From Bacilli bacterium (GTDB lineage Bacteria; Bacillota_I; Bacilli_A; JAJDGJ01), in the NCBI GenBank assembly GCA_031272545.1, contig JAISTP010000007.1, forward strand, positions 1 through 54,920: a stretch of 54,920 bases of DNA. Reading direction: 5' to 3'. Under the pieces are notes generated by a model, which saw only the letters and a list, made by a program, of their open reading frames with translations, ran no database searches and was not told where the DNA came from. A program made the position numbers and the translations under genes. Below are positions 7,116 through 16,453 of this stretch, piece by piece; the stretch's first letter is position 1, and every line of letters starts with the position of its first letter.

Positions 7116-8318
7116 TTAAATGATTCTTATTAATAAAAAGTAATATAGTATCGCACATACAATTAAGAATAATGCAGGAATAGCTGATTTTTTTAATAAT
7201 TGAATTAGTTTTATATCAAAATATTCACTAGCTAAATATAGACATAAGTGTGATGGAGCAATTTGCATGGTAAAGAAAGATATTCCATTAATTAGTATCG
7301 CTATTGCGATAGGATTTTCTTTTAATTGAATAATTGCTAAAGGAATCAATAAAGCATGACTTGCGGAGTTTCCTAATAAAAAAGTTAAAATAATAGTTAA
7401 TATTATAAAAAAGATAATTGGTGGAATAAAACTGTTATTTATTAGTTGGGGTAATACTTCATTGATATTTGTCGCATTTATAAAATCTTTAAAAATTAAT
7501 AATAAGAATGTTGTAATAAGAATTTTAAATTCAAAACCATCTTTTATTTTAGCTAATAAATTTTTAATAGTAATTCTTTCAATAATACAATATAATAAAA
7601 TACTAATTATACTAGATAAAATAATATTTATATGTAAAAATAAAGCTAAAAAAATGATAATAATAATTGGATAGAGATTTTTTATTAAATGTACTATATC
7701 ATTTAATTTATCAACTTTATTTGTTTTTTCTAAAGGCAACTTTTTTATAACGTAAAAATATCCAACTATACAAAATAAAATACTTAATGGTAACATTGTT
7801 ATTACAAAAGATGTAGCACTTATTTTCGCAAGAGTAATTGCGATAATAACAGATCCATATACTGGTAAAATTCCTTCAAAACAATGGCGATAATAAGCAG
7901 TTATATAGGTCTTATCAACATTATTTAATTTATCTTTAACACTATCTTCTACCATTGCAGCCGCCATATAAATTGCAGATATAGCAGGTAGTGGTCCCAT
8001 TAATATTGGTGCAATCATTGTTGCTTTACGATTACTTGAAAAAATATTAAAGATATGATTTTGAGCCTTTTTAAAAACATCTTGACCTTCTAATAATCGT
8101 TGTAATACAGTTACAATATAAGTAATTGCGACTACTTGTAAAGATGATGGATTAGATAGAGCTAAAAGACTAGTATCAATGATTTTGTTAAAATTAAATC
8201 GGTATAAAATAATTGTTGCTATTATACCTACAATCATAGCAACTGCTAATGATTTTTTAAAGATAAAAATAGTAAATACAATTATAAGAAAAATAATTAA
8301 AAGTAATAGTAAGCTCAT
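7116..8318 (-). CDS. DUF401-type integral membrane permease
   Basis: This is a 400-residue, highly hydrophobic protein with about ten membrane segments, beginning with an uncleaved hydrophobic stretch. The overall pattern, including PILMGPLPAISAIYMAA, YYRHCFEGILPVYGS and a late LGNSASHALLIPLA segment, fits DUF401 proteins of the ion-transporter superfamily. Substrate is unknown. It has a good AGGAGTG Shine-Dalgarno and stands alone on the minus strand, divergent from hom. A GntP- or DctM-like carrier is an alternative; assignment to a transporter superfamily is firmer than the exact family. Confidence 0.65.
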   Translation of the reverse strand: MSLLLLLIIFLIIVFTIFIFKKSLAVAMIVGIIATIILYRFNFNKIIDTSLLALSNPSSLQVVAITYIVTVLQRLLEGQDVFKKAQNHIFNIFSSNRKATMIAPILMGPLPAISAIYMAAAMVEDSVKDKLNNVDKTYITAYYRHCFEGILPVYGSVIIAITLAKISATSFVITMLPLSILFCIVGYFYVIKKLPLEKTNKVDKLNDIVHLIKNLYPIIIIIFLALFLHINIILSSIISILLYCIIERITIKNLLAKIKDGFEFKILITTFLLLIFKDFINATNINEVLPQLINNSFIPPIIFFIILTIILTFLLGNSASHALLIPLAIIQLKENPIAIAILINGISFFTMQIAPSHLCLYLASEYFDIKLIQLLKKSAIPALFLIVCAILYYFLLIRII

Positions 8319-8423
8319 AATTTCACTCCTGATTTTATTTTATCATAAAAAGATTAAAGCTTATATAGATAATTTACTAAGTATTTTAATTAAGGTATAA
8401 TAATTAACTAAGGAGATGAAAAG

Positions 8424-9629
8424 ATGAATATAGCAATATTAAATATGGGTAATGTTGGAACTAGTGTTTATAATCAAATTATTTCAAATAAAGAAAAAAT
8501 TGAGAGTGAAATAGAAGATACTATTAATATTAAGTATGGTCTTGTAGCCATGATTAATCCCTCATTAGAAAAAAAATTTGAACATACAGAGTTAACTACT
8601 GATGTAGTTAAAATATTAGAAGATAAAGAACTAGATTGTATTATTGATGCTTTTAGTAATGTTAAATTCTCTTATCCTGCAATTAAAAAAGCAATTAGTA
8701 ATGGAGTTCATATTGTTTCAGCTAATAAAAACTTAATTGCTTTATATGGTGTTGAATTAATGAAGTTAGCAAAACAAAATAATGTTGATTTTTATTTTGA
8801 GGCTAGTATTGCTGGCGGGGTACCTATAGTACGTAGCTTAACTAAAGGTCTAGCTAGTGATTATATTTATGATATAACTGGTATTTTTAATGGTACAACT
8901 AATTATATTTTAACTAAAATGTCTAATGATGGAATGGATTTTGCTAGTGCATGTAAAGAAGCAAAAGAATTGGAAATGACAGAAACTCATATAAGTGATG
9001 ATATTAGTGGGATTGATACTGCTAGAAAAACAGCTATTTTAGCTATGCTATGTTATCATGTCAATGTCACATTAAGAGATGTAACTTATAAAGGAATTGA
9101 AAATGTTAGTATTAATGATATTGAAATTGCTCAAGAATTAGGTTATAACATTAAATTAATTGGTCATTCTCATTATGAAGATGGGAAGTTGTTATTAAAT
9201 GTTGAACCATGTTTTGTTTCTAAATTGCATCCTTTAGATGATGTTAAATATGATATGAATTCAGTATACGTTAAAGGTAGAAGTATTGGTAATTTAATGC
9301 TTTATGGAGCTAGTGTAGGGGCTAATAACAATGCTGTTGCAATATTAGCTGACTTACTGGAAGTAGCTAGTAATATGAAATATCATTGTAATGGACGTGA
9401 TATTGTTTTACCTAGAAATAAAAAAGAACTAACTTATGGTGATGAAAATAATAAATATATTTTTATTGGTGATGATAAAATGATCCAACAAGTATTAAAT
9501 ACTATACCTGTAATTAAATATACGAAAGATTATGTTATCTGTTCTTTAGCTGAAAGCTATGCTAAAAAATTAGCTAGTGAAAATAATTGGAAAATGTATC
9601 CAACAATTGAAGTAGATGAAGATAATTAA
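8424..9629 (+). CDS. hom: Homoserine dehydrogenase
   Basis: It reduces aspartate semialdehyde to homoserine with NAD(P)H in threonine/methionine synthesis. An N-terminal nucleotide-binding motif MGNVG is followed by SANKNLIALYG, EASIAGGVPIVRSL, GIFNGTTNYIL and DDISGIDTARKTA, all family signatures; the last contains the catalytic lysine and aspartate. At 401 residues it is slightly short. The C-terminal 85 residues do not look like a clear ACT domain, so feedback control by threonine may be weak or absent. It starts after AAGGAG and is the first gene of a plus-strand run that continues into traX, ppa and the chromate-family genes. Confidence 0.9.
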   Translation: MNIAILNMGNVGTSVYNQIISNKEKIESEIEDTINIKYGLVAMINPSLEKKFEHTELTTDVVKILEDKELDCIIDAFSNVKFSYPAIKKAISNGVHIVSANKNLIALYGVELMKLAKQNNVDFYFEASIAGGVPIVRSLTKGLASDYIYDITGIFNGTTNYILTKMSNDGMDFASACKEAKELEMTETHISDDISGIDTARKTAILAMLCYHVNVTLRDVTYKGIENVSINDIEIAQELGYNIKLIGHSHYEDGKLLLNVEPCFVSKLHPLDDVKYDMNSVYVKGRSIGNLMLYGASVGANNNAVAILADLLEVASNMKYHCNGRDIVLPRNKKELTYGDENNKYIFIGDDKMIQQVLNTIPVIKYTKDYVICSLAESYAKKLASENNWKMYPTIEVDEDN

Positions 9630-10242
9630 TTTGAATGCATTTTATTTAAAACTTATTGCCTTAATAACAATGACTATTGATCATATTGGTTATTTTATTT
9701 TTCCTGATATAACTATTTTAAGAATAATAGGTCGTTTATCTTTTGTTATTTTTGCTTATATGATTGGTAATGGTTATTTATATACTAGTAATAAAATTAA
9801 GCATGGACTTATTATTTTATTATTTGGTATTTTGATTGATATTGTTTTATTATTAACTAATAATTATATTAACTCTAATATTTTTGTAACTTTAGGATTA
9901 GGTTATTTTTTAATAATGGCTTATGATAAAAAGAAATATTTAATATGCTTACTTATTTTATTATTAGTATTATTTTTACCACTTGATTATGGATTATATG
10001 GACTTCTTATAATTTTATTTTCTTATATTTTTCATAATGATATTAGTAAATTATTAATTACTAATTTTATATTAGTTGTAATAAATATATATTTTGGTAT
10101 AATGATAAATATTCAATTATTCTCTTGTTTAGGAATAATATTATTATATTTCTATAATAATGAGAAGGGGTATAATCTAAAATACTTTTTTTATGTATAT
10201 TACCCTTTACATATTTTAGTAATTAGATTATTTGTTAATTAG
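9616..10242 (+). CDS. TraX-family membrane protein
   Basis: A 208-residue protein with about seven hydrophobic segments. The N-terminal motif LKLIALITMTIDHIGYFIFP and then LRIIGRLSFVIFAYMI match the TraX family, members of which acetylate pilin in F plasmids and occur widely in Firmicutes with unknown roles. The ending YYPLHILVI is also typical. It overlaps the end of hom by 14 bases, implying translational coupling. A TTG at 9631 is a possible alternative start. No conjugation genes are nearby, so a conjugative role is unlikely. Confidence 0.8.
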   Translation: MKIINLNAFYLKLIALITMTIDHIGYFIFPDITILRIIGRLSFVIFAYMIGNGYLYTSNKIKHGLIILLFGILIDIVLLLTNNYINSNIFVTLGLGYFLIMAYDKKKYLICLLILLLVLFLPLDYGLYGLLIILFSYIFHNDISKLLITNFILVVINIYFGIMINIQLFSCLGIILLYFYNNEKGYNLKYFFYVYYPLHILVIRLFVN

Positions 10243-10256
10243 AAAGGATGATTTTA

Positions 10257-10772
10257 ATGGAAGAATTAGTCGTTGAAGCTTTAATTGAAATACCACAAGG
10301 ATGTCAAAATAAATATGAAGTAGATAAAAAAACTGGTCGTGTTAAACTAGATCGTACTTTATATTCGGCTATGTTATATCCTGGTGAATATGGTTATATA
10401 GAAAATACACTGGCAAAAGATGGAGATCCTATTGATATTGTTGTTTTTGCATCATTTCCAACTTTTCCTGGTTGCTTAATGAGAGCTAGAGTAATTGGTG
10501 TTTTAGAAATGACTGATGATGGTGATGAAGATGTTAAATTAATAGCTGTTTCACAAAATGATCCACGTTATGCTTCATATAATTGTTTAGAAGATTTACC
10601 ACCACATTATTTAGTAGAATTAAGAAATTTCTTTGATACTTATAAATTACTTAATAATAAAGTTGTAAAAACTGGTGATTATCTTGGTATAGAAGAAGCA
10701 CGTCATTTTTTAAGAGATGCTCGTGAAAGATATTACGAACAAATGAAAATTAAAGAAAATGATCTTATCTAA
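10257..10772 (+). CDS. ppa: Inorganic pyrophosphatase, family I
   Basis: It hydrolyses cytosolic pyrophosphate to phosphate. Recognisable motifs are EIPQG, N-K-Y-E, the YPGEYGYIENT segment and the DGDPIDI metal-binding motif. Length (171 residues) is normal. A frame extends to ATG 10248, but the AGAAAGG Shine-Dalgarno overlaps that codon and is correctly placed for ATG 10257. It lies 14 bases after traX and overlaps the next gene by 14 bases. Confidence 0.93.
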   Translation: MEELVVEALIEIPQGCQNKYEVDKKTGRVKLDRTLYSAMLYPGEYGYIENTLAKDGDPIDIVVFASFPTFPGCLMRARVIGVLEMTDDGDEDVKLIAVSQNDPRYASYNCLEDLPPHYLVELRNFFDTYKLLNNKVVKTGDYLGIEEARHFLRDARERYYEQMKIKENDLI

Positions 10773-11316
10773 AAGAAATTTGGTACTTTTTAAAAGTACT
10801 TTTTTCTTAAGTGCTTTTACTATAGGTGGGGGCTTAGTTATGGTTCCCTTAATGAAGAATAAGTTTGTTGATGAATTAGGTTGGGTTAATGAAAAAGAGA
10901 TGCTTGATATTATTGCTATTTCACAATCTTGTCCTGGTGTTTTTGCGATTAATGCCGCAATAATGATTGGTAAAAAAATAGCTGGTTTTAAAGGTAGTCT
11001 TATTACGATGATTGCTACAATATTACCACCTTTTATCATTATTGGTCTTATCTCTTTGTTTTATGATACTTTAATAAAAAACTCACTTTTTTTTAATGTA
11101 TTAACTGCAATGCAAGCTGTTGTAGCTGCTTTAATCATTAGTGCTGGAATTTCATTGTTTCAAATTGTTATTAAAGAAAATACTGCAATTAATATAATAT
11201 TATTTATTTTTTATTTAATTTTATACTTAGTCTTTAAGATTAATATCATTTACATTATTATTTTTTCTATTGTGTTAACATTGATAATTTATAAGATTAA
11301 AGGTGTTTTAAAATGA
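10759..11316 (+). CDS. Chromate transporter family, half-size protein 1
   Basis: Hydrophobic 185-residue protein with FTIGGGLVMVPLMKNKFVD near the N terminus and AISQSCPGVFAINAA, the conserved ChrA-domain motifs. It forms a pair with the next gene; such short pairs are thought to act as a heterodimer equal to one full ChrA. The physiological substrate in gut Firmicutes is not established and chromate resistance should not be assumed. It overlaps ppa by 14 bases and the following gene by 4. Confidence 0.88.
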   Translation: MILSKRNLVLFKSTFFLSAFTIGGGLVMVPLMKNKFVDELGWVNEKEMLDIIAISQSCPGVFAINAAIMIGKKIAGFKGSLITMIATILPPFIIIGLISLFYDTLIKNSLFFNVLTAMQAVVAALIISAGISLFQIVIKENTAINIILFIFYLILYLVFKINIIYIIIFSIVLTLIIYKIKGVLK

Positions 11317-11876
11317 TATTATTAGTATTATTATGGGTATATATTAAGGTTGGTTTATTTAGTTTTGGTGGATTAGCTGCTATACCTTTAATCCAACAAG
11401 AAGTGGTTAATCATCAACATTGGATTGATTATAATACTTTTATTCATATGATAACTATTTCTCAAATGACACCAGGTCCAATCGGTATTAATATTGCAAC
11501 TTTTACTGGTTATCAATTAAGTGGTTTAGTAGGAGCAATATTTGCGACATTAGGCTTTGTCTTACCATCATTAATTATTATGAGTATTGTCAGTATTCTT
11601 TATTTTAAATATAATAATTTATCTATAGTAGAATTAATTTTTAAAGGGATTAGACCAGTAGTTGTGGCGATGATTAGTGGTATTGGTTTAATATTTTTAT
11701 TTAATTCAATTACTATTAAAGATAACTTTAATTATAATGGTATTAATTATTGGCAAATTATATTATTTATTCTAGCAATGATAGCTATTTATAAATTTAA
11801 ATTAAGTCCTATAAAGTTAATTTCTTTATTTATTATTATCAACGTTTTTATTTTTTCTATATTAATGTTTATATAA
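11313..11876 (+). CDS. Chromate transporter family, half-size protein 2
   Basis: The second half-domain partner, 187 residues. SFGGLAAIPLIQQEVV and ISQMTPGPIGINIATFTGY are the same motifs seen in the preceding gene and in ChrA. It starts inside the preceding stop codon region (ATGA-type overlap), so the two products are probably made in equal amounts. It is the last gene before a strong terminator. Confidence 0.88.
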   Translation: MILLVLLWVYIKVGLFSFGGLAAIPLIQQEVVNHQHWIDYNTFIHMITISQMTPGPIGINIATFTGYQLSGLVGAIFATLGFVLPSLIIMSIVSILYFKYNNLSIVELIFKGIRPVVVAMISGIGLIFLFNSITIKDNFNYNGINYWQIILFILAMIAIYKFKLSPIKLISLFIIINVFIFSILMFI

Positions 11877-11880
11877 AAAA

Positions 11881-11907
11881 ACATATCAATTATTTGATAT
11901 GTTTTTT
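11881..11907. terminator. Bidirectional terminator
   Basis: ACATATCAA (11881-11889) pairs with TTGATATGT (11894-11902), followed by six T. It ends the hom-traX-ppa-chr operon and, read in reverse, the rubredoxin-like gene. Confidence 0.85.
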
Positions 11908-11924
11908 ATATGAGATAAATTATT

Positions 11925-12257
11925 TTACCATTTACCTTTTCCAATATGATTTTCAATTTCAGCTTTAACTAATTGCTTAATTTCCCAAGCTTTATCATTA
12001 GTATAAGTAAATAGTTTTTTACAAGCAGGATCTAAATTAATATCGACACCTTCATATGCAATATCAACTAATTTCATACAAAGTTTATCTAATTCCATTA
12101 ATAAATCATTTGTTCTTTCTGAATTATATACTTTTTCAGCTTCTTCTTCAGTTAATTCTCTAAAAGCACTAGGAGCAGCTCCACATTTTAAACAAGCTTC
12201 ATCAATACTTTCAGCTTCAACCATGTAGTTACATACTGTACATTTGAATAATTTCAT
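11925..12257 (-). CDS. Rubredoxin-like zinc-ribbon/iron protein
   Basis: An N-terminal rubredoxin-type knuckle pair is visible: Cys6-x-x-Cys9 and Cys22-x-x-Cys25, as at the C terminus of rubrerythrins. The remaining 80 residues are helical and include ELDKLCMKLVDIAYEGVDI, which I do not recognise as a catalytic domain; no rubrerythrin diiron motif is present. It may be an electron carrier in oxidative-stress defence. Good AAAGGAAG Shine-Dalgarno. Its place next to a fermentation operon may be incidental. Confidence 0.7.
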   Translation of the reverse strand: MKLFKCTVCNYMVEAESIDEACLKCGAAPSAFRELTEEEAEKVYNSERTNDLLMELDKLCMKLVDIAYEGVDINLDPACKKLFTYTNDKAWEIKQLVKAEIENHIGKGKW

Positions 12258-12382
12258 AATATAATCTTCCTTTCTTTTTCTCTTTGATTATTATACTAAA
12301 AATAATTGATAAAGTACATTAATCTACATAAATAATAAATATTTATTTATATAATTTATATAATTTACTAATTTTCATAAAA

Positions 12383-12410
12383 AAGAGTACTTTTATAAAG
12401 TACTCTTTTT
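12383..12410. terminator. Terminator of the ornithine operon
   Basis: AAGAGTACTTT (12383-12393) pairs with AAAGTACTCTT (12397-12407), with A-rich and T-rich flanks. On the minus strand it lies directly after the arginase stop codon and closes the nine-gene operon. Confidence 0.85.
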
Positions 12411-12412
12411 AC

Positions 12413-13270
12413 TTATAAGATTTCAATTTCTTTTATTAAATTATCTAAATAATTTAAAGTATTTTCATCAATATCTTCTAATGGATTATATTCTACAATA
12501 TCTAATGCTACTAAATCAAATTCTTTATTAAAAGCTTTAATTATTTTAAGTGGTTCATCAATATTTAATCCATGAGCTACTGGTGTTGAAACCCCTTTAA
12601 TATCTTCAGGATTCATACTATCTAAATCTAAAGATATATGTATTTTAGAAACTTTATCTTTTAAATAATTAATTGCTTCTGTAATTCTTTCATTCAATGA
12701 AGTAGCTTTAATTTTCATATCAGTTAAGTTTAGAATATTATATTTATCTACTAATACTTGTTCATGATAATCAATATCTCTTGTCGCAAAATAAATAATA
12801 TTTTCTGGTTTAATTCTTAATTCATTACCAAGATTATTATATTTATCATCATTTATTCCTAATAGTCCAGCTACTGGCATTCCATGAATATGACCAGTAT
12901 TACTTACATCAAAAGTATTAATATCAGTATGGGCATCAATCCATATTAAACCAATATCTTCTTGATAATGTTGTAATGTGGCTTTGACACTAGCTAAAGA
13001 TAATGAATGATCGCCACCTAATAAAATAGGGAATTCATTATTTTGGTAAGCTTTTAAATGTTCTTGATATAAATTTAAACAAGCTTGATATATAGTATTA
13101 TAAAATTTCTTATTTGTTTCTTTAAAATTTTCTTCTTGAAGAGTATAGGGAACATAATTAATTTTATTTGCTAATTCTTTATTTTTTAATTTAATATTAT
13201 TATACCCATGTAGTACACCAATACGGTTTGCTCCATGTCCTAAATCACTCATGTTAATTTTAATATTCAT
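12413..13270 (-). CDS. rocF: Arginase
   Basis: It hydrolyses arginine to ornithine and urea using two Mn ions. Ureohydrolase motifs present are GGDHSL, WIDAHTDINT, HIHGMPVA and SLDLDSMNPED, with GVSTPVAHGL as in arginases. The length (285 residues) is normal. Agmatinase or formiminoglutamase are alternatives, but the N-terminal HGANRIGVLHG style and the position as last gene of an ornithine-degradation operon favour arginase, since it would feed that pathway. It lies 12 bases after the unknown membrane protein gene with an AAAAGGAG Shine-Dalgarno. Confidence 0.87.
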   Translation of the reverse strand: MNIKINMSDLGHGANRIGVLHGYNNIKLKNKELANKINYVPYTLQEENFKETNKKFYNTIYQACLNLYQEHLKAYQNNEFPILLGGDHSLSLASVKATLQHYQEDIGLIWIDAHTDINTFDVSNTGHIHGMPVAGLLGINDDKYNNLGNELRIKPENIIYFATRDIDYHEQVLVDKYNILNLTDMKIKATSLNERITEAINYLKDKVSKIHISLDLDSMNPEDIKGVSTPVAHGLNIDEPLKIIKAFNKEFDLVALDIVEYNPLEDIDENTLNYLDNLIKEIEIL

Positions 13271-13282
13271 AATCTTCTCCTT

Positions 13283-14020
13283 TTAAAAAAATGCTTTATA
13301 TGTTAATTGATGATTTATTGCCATATAGATAAATATTAGTATTACTAATAATATTGATAAACGGGCTAAATAATAGCCTAATTTAGCCGATTTAGAAATA
13401 ATTCTTTGATGAATATCTTTTATTACTTCAATTTGTTTGATACTAAAATTATTTTTTAATTGGTATTGGGCCTCTGCAACTGTATGATATTTCTCATATA
13501 GATGAAAGGGAGTTAATTCATTTTTTAATTCCATTTGACGAGCTAAATATTTACGAGATTTTTTAATTCTATTAATATATCTTCCTAATGTTCTTTTTTG
13601 CCACCAATTCTTTTTAGGAAATTTAATTTCATTTAATTCCATTAACTCATTACTTTTTACTAAAATAGATTCATGAGTATCTAAATGAATAAAATCAATT
13701 ATTTTATTATATTCATTGATTGCTTTATTTCTTAATAATCTTGGATGAATAATATAAGCAATAATAATACCAATAATTGCTCCTAAAACAAAGGCAGCCA
13801 TTGATAATTCTCTAAAAATTAAAATATAGATTAATCCTAAGATTATAGCTGGTGCAACAGTAGTTGCAACAGTAAAGATAGGATTATAATTAGTAACATA
13901 GTCAAAATGGATATCATAAAGCTTATTAATATCAATTATTTTAGTACCTATTTTAATACGATTATCTTTTATTAATATTGGAACATGTTGTTCGTTATAG
14001 TAAACTAAATTTTTCTTCAT
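13283..14020 (-). CDS. Unknown membrane protein in the ornithine operon
   Basis: I do not recognise the family. Two adjacent hydrophobic segments lie at about residues 50-92, and a third at about 218-238 near the C terminus. Between them is a charged, largely helical cytosolic domain rich in K, E, R and aromatic residues (NWWQKRTLGRYINRIKKSRKYLARQ). An N-terminal PH-like or beta-rich stretch precedes the first segment. Three segments are too few for an ordinary amino-acid transporter. It sits between ornithine racemase and arginase with gaps of about 10 bases, so it is cotranscribed with them. The start is ATG 14020 behind AAGGATG; a TTG at 14023 is less likely. Confidence 0.6.
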   Translation of the reverse strand: MKKNLVYYNEQHVPILIKDNRIKIGTKIIDINKLYDIHFDYVTNYNPIFTVATTVAPAIILGLIYILIFRELSMAAFVLGAIIGIIIAYIIHPRLLRNKAINEYNKIIDFIHLDTHESILVKSNELMELNEIKFPKKNWWQKRTLGRYINRIKKSRKYLARQMELKNELTPFHLYEKYHTVAEAQYQLKNNFSIKQIEVIKDIHQRIISKSAKLGYYLARLSILLVILIFIYMAINHQLTYKAFF

Positions 14021-14030
14021 CAAATCATCC

Positions 14031-15092
14031 TTATTTTATTATATTTTTTTTAACATATTCTGAAGTTGATAAACTAAGAATACCACCATAAGATAGGCTA
14101 AATTTAATTGTATCACCAACTTGATATTTATTGCTAGGTACTTCTAGAATTAAATGATCTGAACTAGAACCTAGTACTTTAATATCTTTTTCTAAAGGTT
14201 GGATATTATCAAAGTGAACATCTTGTCTACCAATTGCTAATATAGCTCTTGTATGGATACCAACATCTTCATATTCTACTGTTTCTCCAAAAGCATTAAC
14301 CCCTAATTTTCCAATTGGGTAGGAAGGCTTATTTTTTAATTCAATTATTTCAGCTTCTAATTGAAATATATCATAATACATACCCTTAATCTGTTTTAAA
14401 TAAGCTGCTTCAGTTCCAGTTATAAAGATATCACCACATCTTAGATTATTAATTTCAGCTGGCATTTCATTTTCAAAATGTAAGTAAACACTACTTGAAT
14501 TACCGCCAGAAATAATAGGTAATTCAATATTTAATGTATTTTCAATATCTTTTTTAATATCAATTAAAAGATTTAAAGTTTCTTTAGTAGGAATTACTGA
14601 ACCATAACATGTAACATTTGTACCAATACCTACTAATTTAATATTACTAAATTCTAATATTTTTTGACAAAAAGAAATATAATCACTATCATACATGATT
14701 CCTTCTCTTAAATCACCAACATCAATCATTAAGATAATTTCATGAGTTTTATTTTGTTTGATAGCGGCATCATTTAATAATTTAATAGTACTTAATTCTG
14801 AATTTAAACTACGATTCGCATATTTAACAATTTCATCCACTTCACTGTGCATTGGCAAACGTAAATGAAGGGTATGCGTATCAGGATATTTTTCTTTTAT
14901 TTTTTTGATATTAGCAATTCTAGAATCTGCAAAATATCTTACATTATGATGATATAATTCATCAATGATATCAATATTAGCACAATATGCTTTTGTTACA
15001 ACATATAATTCATCTAAGTAATCAAATTCTTGATACATAAAATCAACATTTGCCAATAAATGTTTTATGTTAATATTTAATCTAGGATACAT
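14031..15092 (-). CDS. orr: Ornithine racemase
   Basis: A PLP-dependent enzyme that converts L-ornithine to D-ornithine, the substrate of OraSE. It has the fold-type III alanine-racemase-like barrel. The PLP lysine is Lys34 in VVTKAYCAN, and IISGGNSSS and GTEAAYLKQ match the phosphate-binding end of the family. The length of 353 residues is as expected. It overlaps the GlmL-like gene by 11 bases and has a strong TAAGGAGGT Shine-Dalgarno. General alanine racemase is an alternative that the gene context argues against. Confidence 0.88.
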   Translation of the reverse strand: MYPRLNINIKHLLANVDFMYQEFDYLDELYVVTKAYCANIDIIDELYHHNVRYFADSRIANIKKIKEKYPDTHTLHLRLPMHSEVDEIVKYANRSLNSELSTIKLLNDAAIKQNKTHEIILMIDVGDLREGIMYDSDYISFCQKILEFSNIKLVGIGTNVTCYGSVIPTKETLNLLIDIKKDIENTLNIELPIISGGNSSSVYLHFENEMPAEINNLRCGDIFITGTEAAYLKQIKGMYYDIFQLEAEIIELKNKPSYPIGKLGVNAFGETVEYEDVGIHTRAILAIGRQDVHFDNIQPLEKDIKVLGSSSDHLILEVPSNKYQVGDTIKFSLSYGGILSLSTSEYVKKNIIK

Positions 15093-16452
15093 TAAATGAC
15101 CTCCTTAATAACTTTAAAGCTGCTTCAGGATTAATCTTTGAAATTATTCCAGCACTTGCCATTATATAATCGTTGTCTTTTAGTATTGTAACATTATTTA
15201 TTGGTAAAAGCTTCTTGTTTTTATTGCGCATGATAATATCTTTAATTAAATTTTCTGTATTAGGTAATCTAGTTAAAGCACCACCTGTTAAAATAACATA
15301 GTCAATATTAGTTAAGTCTTTACCTTCAGCCATTTTCTTAGCACCAGATATGGTATAAAGATTTTTATAATCACCAACATGTCTTAAAAGAGATGTCTCA
15401 GTAGCATATTCACATAATATTAAGGCAAATTTTTTTTCTAAATCATTAGTTGGTATTGGTTTAATATTATTAAAAAGTTCATTAACTTCATCAATACTAA
15501 TATTTAATTTTTGTGATACCTTATTAAGATCTAAATTATCAAAAATATTTTTAGCATTGACATATAATCCTAAATCACCTTCAACTGTTCTTTTAGCTTC
15601 TGGTTCTGGATTAATTAAAATACGTGATATTTCTTCAGAACCACTTGTTACTGAATGAACATCAGTAGTTGCACCACCAACATCAATAGCTACTAAATCA
15701 CCAAGATTATCTTTTAATAATTTTGCGGCTTCCATAACAGCACCAGGAGTAGGAATAATATGTGTTTTAACTTTTTCTTTAATTTTAGCCATTCCTTTAG
15801 CTTTAGTAATATGCTTTTCAAAAGTATCATGAATTATTTTACGTACTGGTTCAACATTTAAAACATCAATAGAAGGATAGACATTTTCAGTAATGCTAAC
15901 TAAATCTTGGACATGATACTTATTTACTAAATATTTTATATCATCATGATTAGCAATATTACCACAATAAATAATAGGAATATTTAAATTAAGTTCTAGA
16001 ACTTTTTGCATATTAGTTAAAGCTGTTTGTTTTTCACCATAATCAACACCACCAGCAATTAAAATAATATTAGGGGGATTAGTTTGTAATTTTTCTAAGT
16101 CAAAGTCACTAAGAATTCCAACAGTAATATTCTGAATATTTGATCCAGCTCCTAAGGCTGCTTCTTTAGCGGCTTTAGCAGTCATTTCATAGACTAAACC
16201 ATGAACGCTCATTTTTAAACCACCAGCCGCAGAAGAAGTCGCAAGAAAATCATTATATTCTAATTCAGTAACATTAAGATTATTTTTTAGATTTTCAATG
16301 GCCTTATCTAAACCAATATTAACATCATCTAAATCGACAGTAGTACGATATTGTCCTTGAGCGATTAGTTGAGGATTAGTATCTAAATTATTAAAAGCAT
16401 TAACAATAGTAGTAGTAGAACCAATTTCCGCAACTAAGACATCTACTTTCAA
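15082..16452 (-). CDS. GlmL/MutL-like ATPase, aminomutase-associated reactivase
   Basis: An actin/HSP70-fold ATPase of the GlmL family found beside B12-dependent mutases. Visible motifs are AEIGSTTTIVNAF (phosphate 1), IILIAGGVDYGEK and VAIDVGGATTDVHS (phosphate 2). By analogy with other B12-enzyme reactivases it probably helps exchange damaged cobalamin on OraSE; this is inference. The start is TTG 16452, with GAAGGT seven bases upstream and one base after the oraE stop. The nearest ATG in this region is out of frame. Confidence 0.85.
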   Translation of the reverse strand: MKVDVLVAEIGSTTTIVNAFNNLDTNPQLIAQGQYRTTVDLDDVNIGLDKAIENLKNNLNVTELEYNDFLATSSAAGGLKMSVHGLVYEMTAKAAKEAALGAGSNIQNITVGILSDFDLEKLQTNPPNIILIAGGVDYGEKQTALTNMQKVLELNLNIPIIYCGNIANHDDIKYLVNKYHVQDLVSITENVYPSIDVLNVEPVRKIIHDTFEKHITKAKGMAKIKEKVKTHIIPTPGAVMEAAKLLKDNLGDLVAIDVGGATTDVHSVTSGSEEISRILINPEPEAKRTVEGDLGLYVNAKNIFDNLDLNKVSQKLNISIDEVNELFNNIKPIPTNDLEKKFALILCEYATETSLLRHVGDYKNLYTISGAKKMAEGKDLTNIDYVILTGGALTRLPNTENLIKDIIMRNKNKKLLPINNVTILKDNDYIMASAGIISKINPEAALKLLRRSFNVS

Positions 16453-16453
16453 T

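Noticed and set aside
9616-10242. TraX-like gene as evidence of conjugation
   Set aside because: It is embedded in a hom-ppa operon without any relaxase, coupling protein or type IV secretion genes.
10759-11876. Chromate resistance locus
   Set aside because: The two half-size ChrA-family proteins sit in a housekeeping-type operon with ppa and no resistance genes; the substrate cannot be inferred.
11925-12257. Full rubrerythrin
   Set aside because: Only the rubredoxin-type CxxC pairs are present; there are no E-x-x-H diiron motifs and the protein is too short.
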